From positions 1,178,001 to 1,242,000 of the forward strand of contig NZ_CP082301.1 in assembly GCF_019880305.1 (NCBI RefSeq): 64,000 nt of DNA, in the 5' to 3' direction. Made by a program: the position numbers and the translations under genes. The stretch is from Streptomyces decoyicus (GTDB taxonomy: Bacteria; Actinomycetota; Actinomycetes; Streptomycetales; Streptomycetaceae). Below, in pieces: positions 17,759-27,061 of the stretch (its first letter is position 1; every line of letters begins with the position of its first letter). Below the pieces are notes generated by a model. The model was not told the DNA's origin and did not search any database. It saw nothing but the letters and a program-made list of their open reading frames with translations.

Positions 17759-18700
17759 TCATGGCAGGAGGAACTCCCGTACGAGGCGGCCTACTTCTGC
17801 CGGCGCCTGGAGGTGCAGCATGTGCCCGGCCTCCTGTACCCGGGCGATCCGCAGACCCGGCGGACCGTCTTCCCGTAGCGCTTCGAGCCCGTTCCGCACT
17901 CCGGCCACCAGTGCCTCGCTCAGCTCCCGGAAGGGCGGGGGCAGCCGGTCAAGCGGCGGTGTCCGCCCACCCTGCACGAGGAGCGTGGTACAGGCCGCCT
18001 CGCGCACGGCGGTGAAGGTGTCCCAGTCTTCCAGCGGCGCCATCAGCGCCGCTTGTGCCGATCCGGCGGGCTTGCGCCGGTAGCGGCCGTCCTCCAGTCG
18101 CTGGAGGGAACGCCGGGCGCCGGCTTCCTCCAGCGCTGCGTCCAAGCCGTACACGGCGGCGGCCTGGCGGGCCCGCTCGACGGCGAGTTCGGCCTGTCCG
18201 GCATCGATGACGTCCGGCGCGAGGGCAGCCGAGTGTGCCGCGAGCTGCTGGGCGCGCCGCTCCGCGACGACCTCGGCGTCCAGACCCGGGTACAGCTCCG
18301 GCCGGCCGCCGCCGAGGCCGTCGAGATCGACCACACCGGGGCAGTCGGGACGCCGTTGGCCGTGGCACAGCGCGATCATGCCGCCCAGGGAGTGGCCGAT
18401 CACGCGGGGGTTGTCCAGCGCGAGCGTCTCGGTGACCGCGTCCAGGTCGGCGAGATGGGCGGCCCAGCTGTAGTCCTCATCGGCCGGGGGGTCGGACCGG
18501 CCGTGGCCGCGCAGGTCATAGGAGACCAGCCGCATGCCGGTCAGGTGCGGCCGCAGGCGCTCCCAGTCGAGCAGGGTGCGGTTCGCACCGTGACAGAGCA
18601 CGACGTCCGGGCCGTCACCACCGTGGTCCGCCACGGCGATGTCCCCGGCCGGCCCGGAAACGCGGAAGTGCGGTGCGTGGAGGTGCGGTGCGTGGGACAC
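17759..18700 (-). CDS. Alpha/beta hydrolase
   Basis: This 313-aa alpha/beta hydrolase has the oxyanion region VVLCHGANRTLLDW, the YDLRGHGRSDPP turn, the nucleophile elbow GHSLGG and a C-terminal catalytic histidine in EAGHMLHL. I chose GTG 18700 because GAGGAG lies 8 nt upstream. It is divergent from a TetR gene that is coupled to a second hydrolase, and a perfect palindrome lies between. The substrate cannot be told. Confidence 0.86.
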   Translation of the reverse strand: MSHAPHLHAPHFRVSGPAGDIAVADHGGDGPDVVLCHGANRTLLDWERLRPHLTGMRLVSYDLRGHGRSDPPADEDYSWAAHLADLDAVTETLALDNPRVIGHSLGGMIALCHGQRRPDCPGVVDLDGLGGGRPELYPGLDAEVVAERRAQQLAAHSAALAPDVIDAGQAELAVERARQAAAVYGLDAALEEAGARRSLQRLEDGRYRRKPAGSAQAALMAPLEDWDTFTAVREAACTTLLVQGGRTPPLDRLPPPFRELSEALVAGVRNGLEALREDGPPGLRIARVQEAGHMLHLQAPAEVGRLVREFLLP

Positions 18701-18814
18701 AGGAGCTCCTCTTCTCGGCAGGTGCCGGCCCGGCCACGCCGCGACCGGCATTTTCCCCGTAGCCCCTGCGCGCCTTATCCCGGGCCGGGTCTTCCTAACC
18801 ATGCTAGCTTATTT

Positions 18815-18829
18815 CCTAGGGACCCTAGG
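18815..18829. promoter_or_regulatory. Perfect inverted repeat, probable TetR operator
   Basis: CCTAGGG-A-CCCTAGG is a 15-bp perfect inverted repeat 43 bp before the TetR start and 114 bp before the divergent hydrolase start. A shared operator for both directions is the simplest reading. Confidence 0.72.
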
Positions 18830-18871
18830 TTACAGACTGTGAGCCAGGACTGACGTGTACGGAGGTGCCAG

Positions 18872-19456
18872 ATGGTGCGCGCGGGGCTTACTGCGACCAA
18901 AGTGACGGAGGCGGCCGCTGAGTTGGCGGACGAGGCCGGGCCCGACAGGCTCACGGTGTCCGCCGTGGCGAAGCGCTTGGGCGTCAGGGACGCGAGCCTC
19001 TACTCGCATGTGAGGAACCTGCGGGACCTGCGCGTACGCATCGCCCTGCTGACTGCCGTCGAGATGACCGACCGCATCGGCTCCGCCGTGGCGGGGCGGG
19101 CGGGCAAGGACGCGCTCGTCGCCTTCGCCGACGCCTACCGCCGGTACGCGCTGGACCACCCCGGCCGCTACGCGGTGAGCCAGATGGGGTTCTCCCCCGA
19201 GGAGGTCGTCGACTCCGCGGGACTCCAGCGCTGCGTCGAGCTGACCTACGGCATGCTGCGCGCCTACGGCCTCACCGAGCCGGACCTGACCGATGCGGCA
19301 CGAATGCTCCGCAGCACCTTTCACGGCTACATCCACCTGGAACTCAGCGGCGGCTTCGGACACCCCCGAGACGTGCAGGAGTCCTGGGCGCGCTCGCTCG
19401 AAGCGCTCCACGTACTCCTGGAGAACTGGCCCGCCCGACCCGATCGGAGCAAGTGA
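18872..19456 (+). CDS. TetR-family regulator with WHG-type C-terminal domain
   Basis: This 194-aa protein has a TetR HTH (ADEAGPDRLTVSAVAKRLGV, then DASLYSHVRNLRDLR) and a C-terminal region typical of TetR proteins with the TetR_C_33/WHG domain (HPGRYAVSQMG, STFHGYIHLELSGGF). It shares one base with the start of the downstream hydrolase (TGATG), so the two are co-translated. It probably represses its own operon and the divergent hydrolase. Confidence 0.87.
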   Translation: MVRAGLTATKVTEAAAELADEAGPDRLTVSAVAKRLGVRDASLYSHVRNLRDLRVRIALLTAVEMTDRIGSAVAGRAGKDALVAFADAYRRYALDHPGRYAVSQMGFSPEEVVDSAGLQRCVELTYGMLRAYGLTEPDLTDAARMLRSTFHGYIHLELSGGFGHPRDVQESWARSLEALHVLLENWPARPDRSK

Positions 19457-20340
19457 TGCCCACACCCACGACCGGCACCCTCAAGGTCCCCGGAGCCACC
19501 CTGCGCTACGAAAAGCGTGGCAGCGGCCCCGTACTGCTGCTGATACCGGGCGGCGCCGCCGACGCCGGTGTGTACGAGGGCATGGCGCCGCACCTGGCCT
19601 CCCGGTACACCGTGGTCTCCTACGATCCGCGCGGACTCTCCCGCAGCCCCCTCGAAGAACCGCTGTCCGACCAGCGGGTGGAGGTGTGGAGCGACGACGC
19701 CCACCGGCTGCTCTCCGCGCTGGCACCGGGCGGGGAGGCCTGCGTCCTGGGCAGCAGTTCGGGCGCCATCGTCGCCCTCGACCTGCTGGCCCGGCACCCC
19801 GGGCAACTGCGCCGGGTGGTCGCGCACGAGCCGCCGCTGGTGGAGCTCCTGGACGATCCCGCCCCGCACCGTGCTCTCTTCGCCGAGGTGCGAGAGACAT
19901 TCCGCAGGCACGGCGCGGGTCCCGCAATGGCCCGGTTCAGCGAGGGCCTCGGCGGCCGGCCCGCGGAGCGGGCGACGGAACTGCCGCCTGAAATCCAGGA
20001 GATGGCGGCCCGCATGCACGCCAACCTCCCGGTCTTCCTGGAACACATGCTGTGCCCGTTCACCGCGACCACACCGGACATCCCGGCGCTGCGCGCCGCC
20101 GCCCACAAACTGGTCCTCGCGGTGGGGCGCGATTCCCGTGCCCAGGAACCGCTGTACGGACCGGCCACCCGGCTGGCAGAGCTACTGGGCCGGCCGGCCG
20201 TCGAATTCCCCGGTGGCCACGTCGGATGCACCGAACATCCGCGGGAGTTCGCCGCACAGCTGCTGACGGTGCTCGACCGGGACCGGGAACTTTCATCCGG
20301 GTCGGCGAGTGAACCGGAGGCCGGGGCCCGCCAGGTGTAG
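19456..20340 (+). CDS. Alpha/beta hydrolase co-transcribed with TetR
   Basis: This 294-aa hydrolase has LLLIPGGAADAGVYEGMAPH at the oxyanion strand, SYDPRGLSRSP, the nucleophile elbow GSSSGAIVALDLL (GxSxG) and a terminal catalytic His in FPGGHVGCTEHP. The ATG at 19456 was preferred over the adjacent GTG at 19453. Its coupling with a TetR gene suggests that its substrate or product is also the inducer. Confidence 0.86.
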   Translation: MPTPTTGTLKVPGATLRYEKRGSGPVLLLIPGGAADAGVYEGMAPHLASRYTVVSYDPRGLSRSPLEEPLSDQRVEVWSDDAHRLLSALAPGGEACVLGSSSGAIVALDLLARHPGQLRRVVAHEPPLVELLDDPAPHRALFAEVRETFRRHGAGPAMARFSEGLGGRPAERATELPPEIQEMAARMHANLPVFLEHMLCPFTATTPDIPALRAAAHKLVLAVGRDSRAQEPLYGPATRLAELLGRPAVEFPGGHVGCTEHPREFAAQLLTVLDRDRELSSGSASEPEAGARQV

Positions 20341-20658
20341 TCCGGCCGAGTAGCTGGTGGCGGCCGCCCTCATGACGCCCTCGGCCCCCACTCACCCTCC
20401 GTACGCAGCCCGCGCCCGGGCGTGTCTTCCGGGCCGCGGACGCCCTCCCTCACAGTGCGACCATGGGAGGAGAGGCCTTTGCTCACGGGTTCTGCGGGTG
20501 CTTACGGGTTCTGCGGGTGCTTACGGGTTCCGCGGGGCGTTCCGGGTCGTCAAGGGCGGCGATCACGGATGGTTCGGTCGACGCCCCGGGCCGGTTGACT
20601 GCCGGCGTGGAATGCGTGCCGGTGGAGGCTGGTGCACGGGCGACCGGCGGAGGCGGCC
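20341..20658. repeat. Intergenic region with 19-bp tandem repeat
   Basis: At about 20485-20537, ACGGGTTCTGCGGGTGCTT occurs twice in full and a third time in part. Open frames through it are repeat artefacts. No other feature is seen in the gap apart from the GGAGG ribosome site (20649-20653) of the next gene. Confidence 0.6.
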
Positions 20659-21033
20659 ATGACAGACGAGGCATTGGCCCGAAAGCTCATCGGTCGCTAC
20701 CTGGAGGAGCGCCGGGACGAGGCCCTGTCACGGCCCGGCGCCCCCGAGGCAAAGGGTTCCGCTGAGCGGGCATGGGAGAAGTGGTGGTCGACCGGGGAGC
20801 TCGACCGCGAAACCGCTGCACGGGTGCTGGTGTGGGCGACCGATCGTGCCCGGCAGGCCTCCAGGGCCCGCCACGACGTCACCTACCGGCTCATCCGGGC
20901 TCAGCTCGAGCGTCATGCACTGGTTCAGTGGCTGGCCGAGCACGGTGACGGCCCCGCGCCGCCGGCTTCCCGGCCGGGAAATGCGGCCGGGCCGTCACCG
21001 GCGTCCCATCCGGCCACCAGCCATCGGCCGTGA
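20659..21033 (+). CDS. Hypothetical protein, helical
   Basis: This 124-aa charged protein starts MTDEALARKLIGRYLEERR, preceded by GGAGG 5 nt upstream, which decides this start over an upstream one at 20632. The N-terminal 90 residues look helical and basic. The C-terminal tail is Pro/Ala/Ser-rich and probably disordered. No family recognised and no membrane segment seen. Confidence 0.62.
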   Translation: MTDEALARKLIGRYLEERRDEALSRPGAPEAKGSAERAWEKWWSTGELDRETAARVLVWATDRARQASRARHDVTYRLIRAQLERHALVQWLAEHGDGPAPPASRPGNAAGPSPASHPATSHRP

Positions 21034-21200
21034 GCCGGTCAACCGCCCCAGGACGCTCGCCCTCTCTCCCCCTCTCCCTCCCTCCCTCCCCCCGTCACGT
21101 GACCTTGGGGTCTGGAGCACAGATACCGCCCTCGGAGAGACACCCGCCCTCCCCGGGCGCACCCGCACCATCAACTGACGCCCCATCAGCCCCCGCAAGC

Positions 21201-21740
21201 TCAGTTTGCGGTGTCCTTCCGGTTGCCTGCTGCCGCCGCCACCGTCAGCGCGGTGCCCGCGAGGAACGGCACGATCATCGCGGAGAACAGCCACCCCGGC
21301 ACCTCCCGCACGGGCGTGGAACGCCACAGCACCCCGCAGCCGACGAGAAGCGAGAGGCCGATACAGGCATTGAGCAACAACAACGCACGGGCGATGCGAC
21401 GTGCCGCCGCACGGCCGGCCGGCCGATTGAGGGCCGAAGGGGGTAACAGCCCACCGGCGAACGGTGCAGCGCCTCCGTCCGGTAGTTCAGCGCGCGGCGT
21501 CACCCGCAGCGTCAGCTCCGCGCAGGCGGTCACCAGCACCGTCACCCCTGCGTACACGATCACCAGCGTGAACGCACTGCCGATCGACCGGTCAGTCCAA
21601 GCGTCCACGCCGTCGATACCCATGTGTGCCGGGATCCGGGTTGGCAAGTTCGGATACCGCACCGCACCCCAGATGGCCATCGCGGTGAGCAGAACAGCAC
21701 TCGGGAGCAGCCACAGCCGCAGGGGAGAGGAGAAGACCAT
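21201..21740 (-). CDS. DUF1648-type membrane protein
   Basis: This 179-aa protein has about four hydrophobic segments. The DUF1648-like motif follows the first helix: YPNLPTRIPAHMGIDGVDAW. Two central helices and a C-terminal helix pair come later. GAGGAG-like sequence lies before neither alternative start clearly; I chose MVFSSPLRLWLL at 21740, and an upstream ATG near 21782 is possible. Proteins with DUF1648 include SdpI-like immunity and membrane proteins; the role here is unknown. Confidence 0.68.
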   Translation of the reverse strand: MVFSSPLRLWLLPSAVLLTAMAIWGAVRYPNLPTRIPAHMGIDGVDAWTDRSIGSAFTLVIVYAGVTVLVTACAELTLRVTPRAELPDGGAAPFAGGLLPPSALNRPAGRAAARRIARALLLLNACIGLSLLVGCGVLWRSTPVREVPGWLFSAMIVPFLAGTALTVAAAAGNRKDTAN

Positions 21741-21999
21741 AGGGCTGATTGTTCGGCAAACGCGCCGGGTCCGACAGGTCATTTGCCGCCTGTGAGGGGC
21801 CTGCCGCCGCGGCCGGCCGGCAGGGGTAGCCGAGCCGGGGAGGCACCAGCGGAAGCCGCCAAAGGGCTCCGGCTCAGAGACCCCTGGTGGCAGGAGGCCG
21901 GAAGCGAGGCATCGCGGCCTGAATCCTGAAACACCGGGGCGACCGGGTACATCATTGATCTGGACGCCCGAGGGGACCTGACAGAGAGCGGAGTGGCAC

Positions 22000-23175
22000 G
22001 TGACACGCATACTCGTCATCGGCGGCGGGATCGCCGGTACGGCGACCGCGCTGGCCCTGCACAAGGCAGGATTCGACGTCGCCGTGCACGAGGCGCACCC
22101 CGACACAGCCGAGGACATCGGGGCGTTCCTGACTTTGGCGAGCAACGGAATGCGCGCGCTGGCGCAGCTCGACGCCTCGGATGCGGTCACCGCGATCGGT
22201 TTTCCGCTGCGCTCGATGCGTGTTCTCGACGACCAGGGTGGTGAGGTGGCCCATGTGCCCTTGGGGGAGGCCGATGACGCGCTCCTGCGGTACCGGTGCC
22301 TGCGCCGTGGCGAGTTGAACGCCGCCTTGCAGGCCGAGGTCATCCGCCGGGGCATCGGGCTGTCGCACGGGGCGCGACTGGTGTCCGTTGAGAACGGCCC
22401 GGACAAGGTGACCGCGCGCTTTGCCGACGGCAGCGTCGCGACCGGTGATCTGCTCATCGGTGCAGACGGCCTGAACTCGATCATCCGGCGATCGATCGCC
22501 CCCGGCGCAGCACCCGTCTACGCGGGGCAGAGCGTCTTCTACGGCTACACGCGCAGCGCCCCTGTAACGGAGGAGACGACGGGGCACATCACCATGGTGC
22601 GGGGCAGCGCCGCTGCCTTCGGCTGTGCGGTCTCGCCGGACGGGGAGGCGTACTGGTTCGCCCGCGTCGCCGGTCAAGCCATCCCCGCCGACGAACTCGC
22701 ACACCCCGCGCCCTCCCGTTGGCGGGAGCAACTCGTCGAGTTGCTGCGCCACGACGCCACCCCCGCCGCGGGCATCGTCGCGGCCTCCACCGACGGCATC
22801 ATGGCCACCAACGCCACCGAGATCCCGCTCGGCACCCCCTGGCACTCCGAGCGCACGCTGATCATCGGTGACGCCGCGCATGCGGCATCACCGGCGACGG
22901 GGCAAGGGGCCTCGATGGCATTGGAGGACGCCGTCATCCTCGCCAAGTCCCTGCGGGACACGCCCGATCCGGACAGCGCCCTCTCCCTCTACGAGGCATG
23001 CCGCCGCCCACGCGTGGAGCACAACATCACCGCCAGCGGAGAGATCTCCCGCGGCACCCGCACCCCGCCCCGCACCGGCCGGGCACCATCCCCTCAGCGT
23101 CCCGGCGACGACACCCTGGCCCGTCAACTCGACTGGGACCTCGATATGAACGCCGTCTCCGGCAACGCGGACTGA
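22000..23175 (+). CDS. FAD-dependent monooxygenase (PHBH/UbiH fold)
   Basis: This 391-aa class A flavoprotein has the dinucleotide motif ILVIGGGIAGTATALALHKA at the N-terminus, the DG motif in IGADGLNSIIRR near residue 160 and the GD motif IIGDAAHAASPATGQGASMA near residue 290. It starts with GTG; GAGAGCGGAG precedes it. Related enzymes hydroxylate aromatic or polyketide substrates, including tetracycline-like compounds. No pathway genes adjoin it, so the substrate is unknown. Confidence 0.88.
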   Translation: MTRILVIGGGIAGTATALALHKAGFDVAVHEAHPDTAEDIGAFLTLASNGMRALAQLDASDAVTAIGFPLRSMRVLDDQGGEVAHVPLGEADDALLRYRCLRRGELNAALQAEVIRRGIGLSHGARLVSVENGPDKVTARFADGSVATGDLLIGADGLNSIIRRSIAPGAAPVYAGQSVFYGYTRSAPVTEETTGHITMVRGSAAAFGCAVSPDGEAYWFARVAGQAIPADELAHPAPSRWREQLVELLRHDATPAAGIVAASTDGIMATNATEIPLGTPWHSERTLIIGDAAHAASPATGQGASMALEDAVILAKSLRDTPDPDSALSLYEACRRPRVEHNITASGEISRGTRTPPRTGRAPSPQRPGDDTLARQLDWDLDMNAVSGNAD

Positions 23176-23615
23176 ACTGGGCAGCCGGGCCACGTTGCCA
23201 AGCCCCGGCTCGGCTGCGTTCCCACTCGCGCGGTGGTGCGCACTGAGCCGGCGTGTGCCGAGGTCGGGTTGTGGGGCGACCCGTTACTGGGGCGCCACCC
23301 TGCGGGAGAAGCGGATGACGGCGGTCTTCTTCTGGATGGCCTGACGCCCGCCCCGACACTCCATGCGTCTTCGCCGCGTGCGCAGTCGAACCGGGGCCGG
23401 CGCATACCTGCGCTCGGATCGCCGGACCTATCCCCGTCGCGGACGCCCTCGCCACCGCCGAACGCACCCGGGTGTCGTGGCACTGTGACCGCTTGGGGCC
23501 CGCCGGGTCGGGCGCCGAAGGCCATGATGACGAGTGGTCGTACTCCCCATCAAATGCCCTGCCCGCTACGGGGCTTGGCGTGTTCGCGTCGTCGGAACGG
23601 CAGTAGAGTGAAGAG
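23176..23615. other. Intergenic region, no supported gene
   Basis: About 440 bases with no gene I can support. A short plus-strand frame around 23430-23600 shows coding-like composition but has no start and no recognised homology. Confidence 0.4.
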
Positions 23616-24158
23616 GTGACCGCTCTGCCGGAAGACCAGCCGCCAGTGATCAGCGAAGACGACCGCGACACGGCCGTGCAGCGCCTTCAGGAGGCGTACA
23701 CCGAAGGGCACATCTCGCACGAGGACTTGGACGAACGCCTCCACCGAGTACTCACCGGCAAGACGCACAGCGAGCTCGTGTCGGCTCTGGCCTCGCTCCC
23801 GGAGGAGAAAGCGGGCACCACGTCCACGATCGCCGCCGCCGGCGGGCGCATCCAGCGGCGCGGCGTATGGCGGGTACCTCGGATCCTCAAGGTCGAGTCC
23901 GCATTCGGAAGGGTGCACCTGGACCTGTCCCGGGCGGTCATCGAACATCCGGTAGTCGACATCGAGTTGCAACTCGGCAGTGGCAGGGCAAAGATCACGG
24001 TTCCTCGCGACGCGATCGTCGACGTCGACGCTCTGCACACCGGGTGGAAGGACACCCTCTACAAGCCCCGGCGGAGCTCCCGCCCCGGAGGGCCGAGGAT
24101 CCGGATCTCCGGAGCCATGGGGTTCGGCCGGTTGAAGATCCGCCACGCGCGGCGCTGA
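23616..24158 (+). CDS. DUF1707 (SHOCT-like) protein
   Basis: This 180-aa protein has an N-terminal DUF1707 domain: ISEDDRDTAVQRLQEAYTEG, then ISHEDLDERLHRVL. A C-terminal beta-rich half follows, resembling the LiaF C-terminal domain seen in cell-envelope stress proteins (RVHLDLSRAVIEHPVVDI, then GSGRAKITVPR). No membrane helix is present. GTG start preceded by GAAGAG. Function is unknown; the domain pair suggests envelope sensing. Confidence 0.83.
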   Translation: MTALPEDQPPVISEDDRDTAVQRLQEAYTEGHISHEDLDERLHRVLTGKTHSELVSALASLPEEKAGTTSTIAAAGGRIQRRGVWRVPRILKVESAFGRVHLDLSRAVIEHPVVDIELQLGSGRAKITVPRDAIVDVDALHTGWKDTLYKPRRSSRPGGPRIRISGAMGFGRLKIRHARR

Positions 24159-24314
24159 GTCCTCCTCCGGCACCAGGACCACCTGTCCGGCTTTTCTTCG
24201 TGCCCGCTCGGAGTCTCACGACGTGGGCCTGCTGCGCAGGGGCGGAGATCTTCTCGCCCTCGGACGCGCGGACCACGCCCCGGGCGCCCGGTGACACCAG
24301 ACCCGTCGCCGAAG

Positions 24315-24478
24315 TGGCACCACCATGGCGTCACCGCGGCGCCATTACCAGCCATCTGGCCGATAATGCGGCGCCATGACGCGCCACTTCAAGTAGTAAC
24401 CCCAGGTCAGAGCGGCATGCGCCAAAGAGGAGCCAATTTGGCTCGTCATGGCACCACGAATGTGCCATGATGGCGCCA
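24315..24478. promoter_or_regulatory. Phased array of TGGCRYCA elements upstream of the HicB-like gene
   Basis: Eight-base elements related to TGGCGCCA start at 24315, 24326 and 24337, exactly 11 bp apart, and again at 24369. A second set starts at 24449, 24460 (weaker) and 24471, again 11 bp apart. CATGGCAC (24447-24454) and GTGCCATG (24462-24469) form an inverted repeat. The array ends at the start codon of a ribbon-helix-helix protein, a class that binds such phased sites. Autoregulation is inferred. Confidence 0.6.
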
Positions 24479-25008
24479 TGGACCTCACGCCCTACGTCGA
24501 CAACCTCCGGCAGGAACTCGCCGTCGCCGCGAACGCCGGCGGCGACGACGCCCGCGCCCTCGCGGAGCGGCTCACCGCCCCCCTGGAGTCCGCCACCCGC
24601 CTCACCCTCCTCAACGCACTGTCCGCCGCCATGGGCGAGGTCACCCGGGAGCTGGCGCCCGGCTCGGTCGACGTGCGATTGCGCGGACTCGACCCTGAGT
24701 TCGTGGTGACGCCGCCACCCGCATCCGAGCCGTTCCAGGACACGCAGGAGCCGGTCGCGGCCCCTGCCGCGCCCGCGCCGCCACCGCCGCCCGCGGACGC
24801 CGACGACGGCACCATGGCGCGGATCAATTTCCGCCTCCCCGCCCACCTCAAGGCCCGCGCCGAGAACGCCGCGGCAGCGGAGGGCCTGTCGGTCAACGCC
24901 TGGCTGGTGCGGGCCGTGTCCACCGCCCTCGACGGCGGGCGGCAGGCAAGCCCGCCGGGCCGCGGCAAGGACTCGGGCGGCCGGGGCTTCACCGGCTGGG
25001 TCCGCTAG
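24478..25008 (+). CDS. HicB-like ribbon-helix-helix protein
   Basis: This 176-aa protein starts at the ATG at 24478 (MDLTPYVDNLRQEL). The N-terminal 75 residues are helical. A Pro/Ala linker around residues 82-108 leads to a ribbon-helix-helix DNA-binding domain (MARINFRLPAHLKARAENAA, then EGLSVNAWLVRAV). Annotators call this type a HicB-family antitoxin, but no HicA toxin gene adjoins. It leads an operon with a DUF4097 protein and an ABC exporter, so a regulatory role is more likely. Confidence 0.78.
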   Translation: MDLTPYVDNLRQELAVAANAGGDDARALAERLTAPLESATRLTLLNALSAAMGEVTRELAPGSVDVRLRGLDPEFVVTPPPASEPFQDTQEPVAAPAAPAPPPPPADADDGTMARINFRLPAHLKARAENAAAAEGLSVNAWLVRAVSTALDGGRQASPPGRGKDSGGRGFTGWVR

Positions 25009-25123
25009 GGCCACCGGCCCACCCCACCCCACTTTCACCGGCGGATCGCCGATCCCGCCGACGTCCCGCATCACCCGCCTCACCAGCGGGATCAACCACC
25101 CAAGCCAAGAGGACGGAACAACC

Positions 25124-26014
25124 ATGCCTACTTTCGAGACCCCGGAACCGATCGTCGCCACCCTCGAGTTGGATGCCGGCACCGCCCGCATCTCCGCCGG
25201 CAAGCGCACCGACACGGTCGTCGAGGTGCTGCCGCGCAACGGCTCCGACGACAACGACGTCCGCGCCGTACAGCAGACCCAGGTCAGCTGCTCGGGCGGC
25301 CGCCTCACGGTCAGGACACCCAAGAAGCGGTCCCTGTGGGGCAAGCCGGGCGCCATCGAGGTGAGCATCGAGCTGCCCGCCGGATCCGAGGTCCAGGGCA
25401 CCACGGGCATGGGCAGCTTCCACTGCGAAGGCCGCCTCGGGAAAGTGACGCTCAAGACCGGGCTCGGCGACCTCCAGGTCGACGAGGTGGCGGGCGCCCA
25501 CCTCAAGACCGGCACCGGCGACATCCGTCTGGCCCGCTCGACCGGTGACACCGAAGTCATCGGTTCGGGCCGGGTCGAGGTCGGCACGGTCGCCGGCACG
25601 GCGACCGTCAAGAACAGCAACGGCGCGACCGAGATCGGCGAGGTCACCGGCGGCCTGAAGACCAACGCGGCCAACGGCGACATCTCCATCGGCGTCGCGC
25701 ACAGCAGCGTCGACGCCAAGTCCGCCAACGGCCGGATCGAGATCGGCGTCGCCCACGCCGGGGTCGATGCCGCCTCCTCCACCAGCGGCATCCGCGTCGG
25801 CGACGTCAGCCGCGGCCGTATCGACCTGCGCACCTCCGTCGGCGACCTCGAAGTGGGCATCCACGAGGGAACCGCCGCCTGGCTCGACCTGAACCCCAAG
25901 TTCGGCACGGTACGCAACTCGCTCGGCTCCGCCGCCGGGCCCCAGGAATCGGACGAGACCGTCGAGGTGCACGCGCGGACCGCGGCCGGCGACATCATCA
26001 TCCACCGCGCCTGA
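25124..26014 (+). CDS. DUF4097 beta-strand repeat protein
   Basis: This 296-aa protein consists of short repeated beta-strand units with Gly-Asp turns, for example TGLGDLQVDEV, KTGTGDIRLARS and TNAANGDISIGV, typical of DUF4097 (adhesin-like right-handed beta fold). No signal peptide is visible. It lies between the ribbon-helix-helix gene and the ABC transporter, an arrangement I recall as conserved in Streptomyces. Role unknown. Confidence 0.85.
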   Translation: MPTFETPEPIVATLELDAGTARISAGKRTDTVVEVLPRNGSDDNDVRAVQQTQVSCSGGRLTVRTPKKRSLWGKPGAIEVSIELPAGSEVQGTTGMGSFHCEGRLGKVTLKTGLGDLQVDEVAGAHLKTGTGDIRLARSTGDTEVIGSGRVEVGTVAGTATVKNSNGATEIGEVTGGLKTNAANGDISIGVAHSSVDAKSANGRIEIGVAHAGVDAASSTSGIRVGDVSRGRIDLRTSVGDLEVGIHEGTAAWLDLNPKFGTVRNSLGSAAGPQESDETVEVHARTAAGDIIIHRA

Positions 26015-26056
26015 CCCGGCCTGCCACCAACTCTCCACCCGCGAAAGGAAAGCGGC

Positions 26057-27061
26057 ATGACTGTCACCCAGACATCCGCGCCGACCGCCGCGAACGCATC
26101 GGCATCGGCGATCACCGCCACCGGACTGCGCAAGTCCTACGGCGACAAGCTCGTGCTCGACGGCATCGACCTGAGCATCGCCGAAGGCACCGTCTTCGCC
26201 CTGCTCGGGCCGAACGGCGCCGGCAAGACCACCACGGTGGAGATCCTTTCCACGCTCATCGACGCCGACGCGGGCGAGGCCTGGGTCGCGGGCCGCCATC
26301 TGACCCGGGACGCCGACGCGGTGCGCTCCGCGATCGGCGTCACCGGCCAGTTCTCGGCCGTCGACAATCTGCTGACCGCCGAGGAGAACCTGCTCCTCAT
26401 GGCGGACCTGCACCACCTCGACCGACGCGAGGGCAAGCGGCGGACCAAGGACCTGCTGCGCCGTTTCGACCTGTCCGAGGTGGCGGGCAAGACCGCCGTC
26501 ACCTTCTCCGGCGGTATGCGGCGCAAGCTGGACCTGGCGATGACCCTGGTCGGCGATCCGCGGATCATCTTCCTCGACGAGCCCACCACGGGACTCGACC
26601 CGCGCAGCCGGCGCACCATGTGGGAGATCATCCGGGGCCTCGTCGCCGACGACGGTGTGACCATCTTCCTGACCACCCAGTACCTCGACGAGGCCGACCA
26701 ACTCGCCCACCGCATCGCCGTGTTGGACCACGGCAGGCTGATCGCCGAGGGCACCGCCGACGAGCTGAAGCAGCGCATCCCCGGCGGCCACATCCGGCTG
26801 CGGTTCGCCGACGCCCAGGGTCTGGACACCGCCGCGGGCATCTTCGGGACCGCCACCCGCGACGAGGATGCCCTCACCCTGCAGATCCCCGGCGACGGCT
26901 CCCTCCCCAACCTGCGGGCCGTCCTCGACACCCTGGAGTCCACCGCCGTCCGGGCCGAGTCGCTCACCGTGCACACCCCCGACCTCGACGACGTCTTCCT
27001 GACCCTCACCGGTCAGCCCCACCCCGCCGGCACCGTCGCATCGACCGAGGAGAACGCCTGA
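26057..27061 (+). CDS. ABC exporter ATP-binding protein (DrrA type)
   Basis: This 334-aa ATPase has Walker A ([11 protein letters not shown], about residue 52), the signature [12 protein letters not shown], Walker B ([12 protein letters not shown]) and a switch His region ([14 protein letters not shown]). The C-terminal extension of about 100 aa is the DrrA-type domain. GAAAGGAAAG precedes the ATG. Its stop overlaps the start of the permease, so ATPase and permease are one unit. DrrAB systems export daunorubicin-like drugs; the actual substrate is not known here. Confidence 0.92.
   Translation: MTVTQTSAPTAANASASAITATGLRKSYGDKLVLDGIDLSIAEGTVFALLGPNGAGKTTTVEILSTLIDADAGEAWVAGRHLTRDADAVRSAIGVTGQFSAVDNLLTAEENLLLMADLHHLDRREGKRRTKDLLRRFDLSEVAGKTAVTFSGGMRRKLDLAMTLVGDPRIIFLDEPTTGLDPRSRRTMWEIIRGLVADDGVTIFLTTQYLDEADQLAHRIAVLDHGRLIAEGTADELKQRIPGGHIRLRFADAQGLDTAAGIFGTATRDEDALTLQIPGDGSLPNLRAVLDTLESTAVRAESLTVHTPDLDDVFLTLTGQPHPAGTVASTEENA

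Noticed and set aside
24478..25008. HicA-HicB toxin-antitoxin module
   Set aside because: Only a HicB-like ribbon-helix-helix protein is present; no short HicA-type toxin gene lies next to it.
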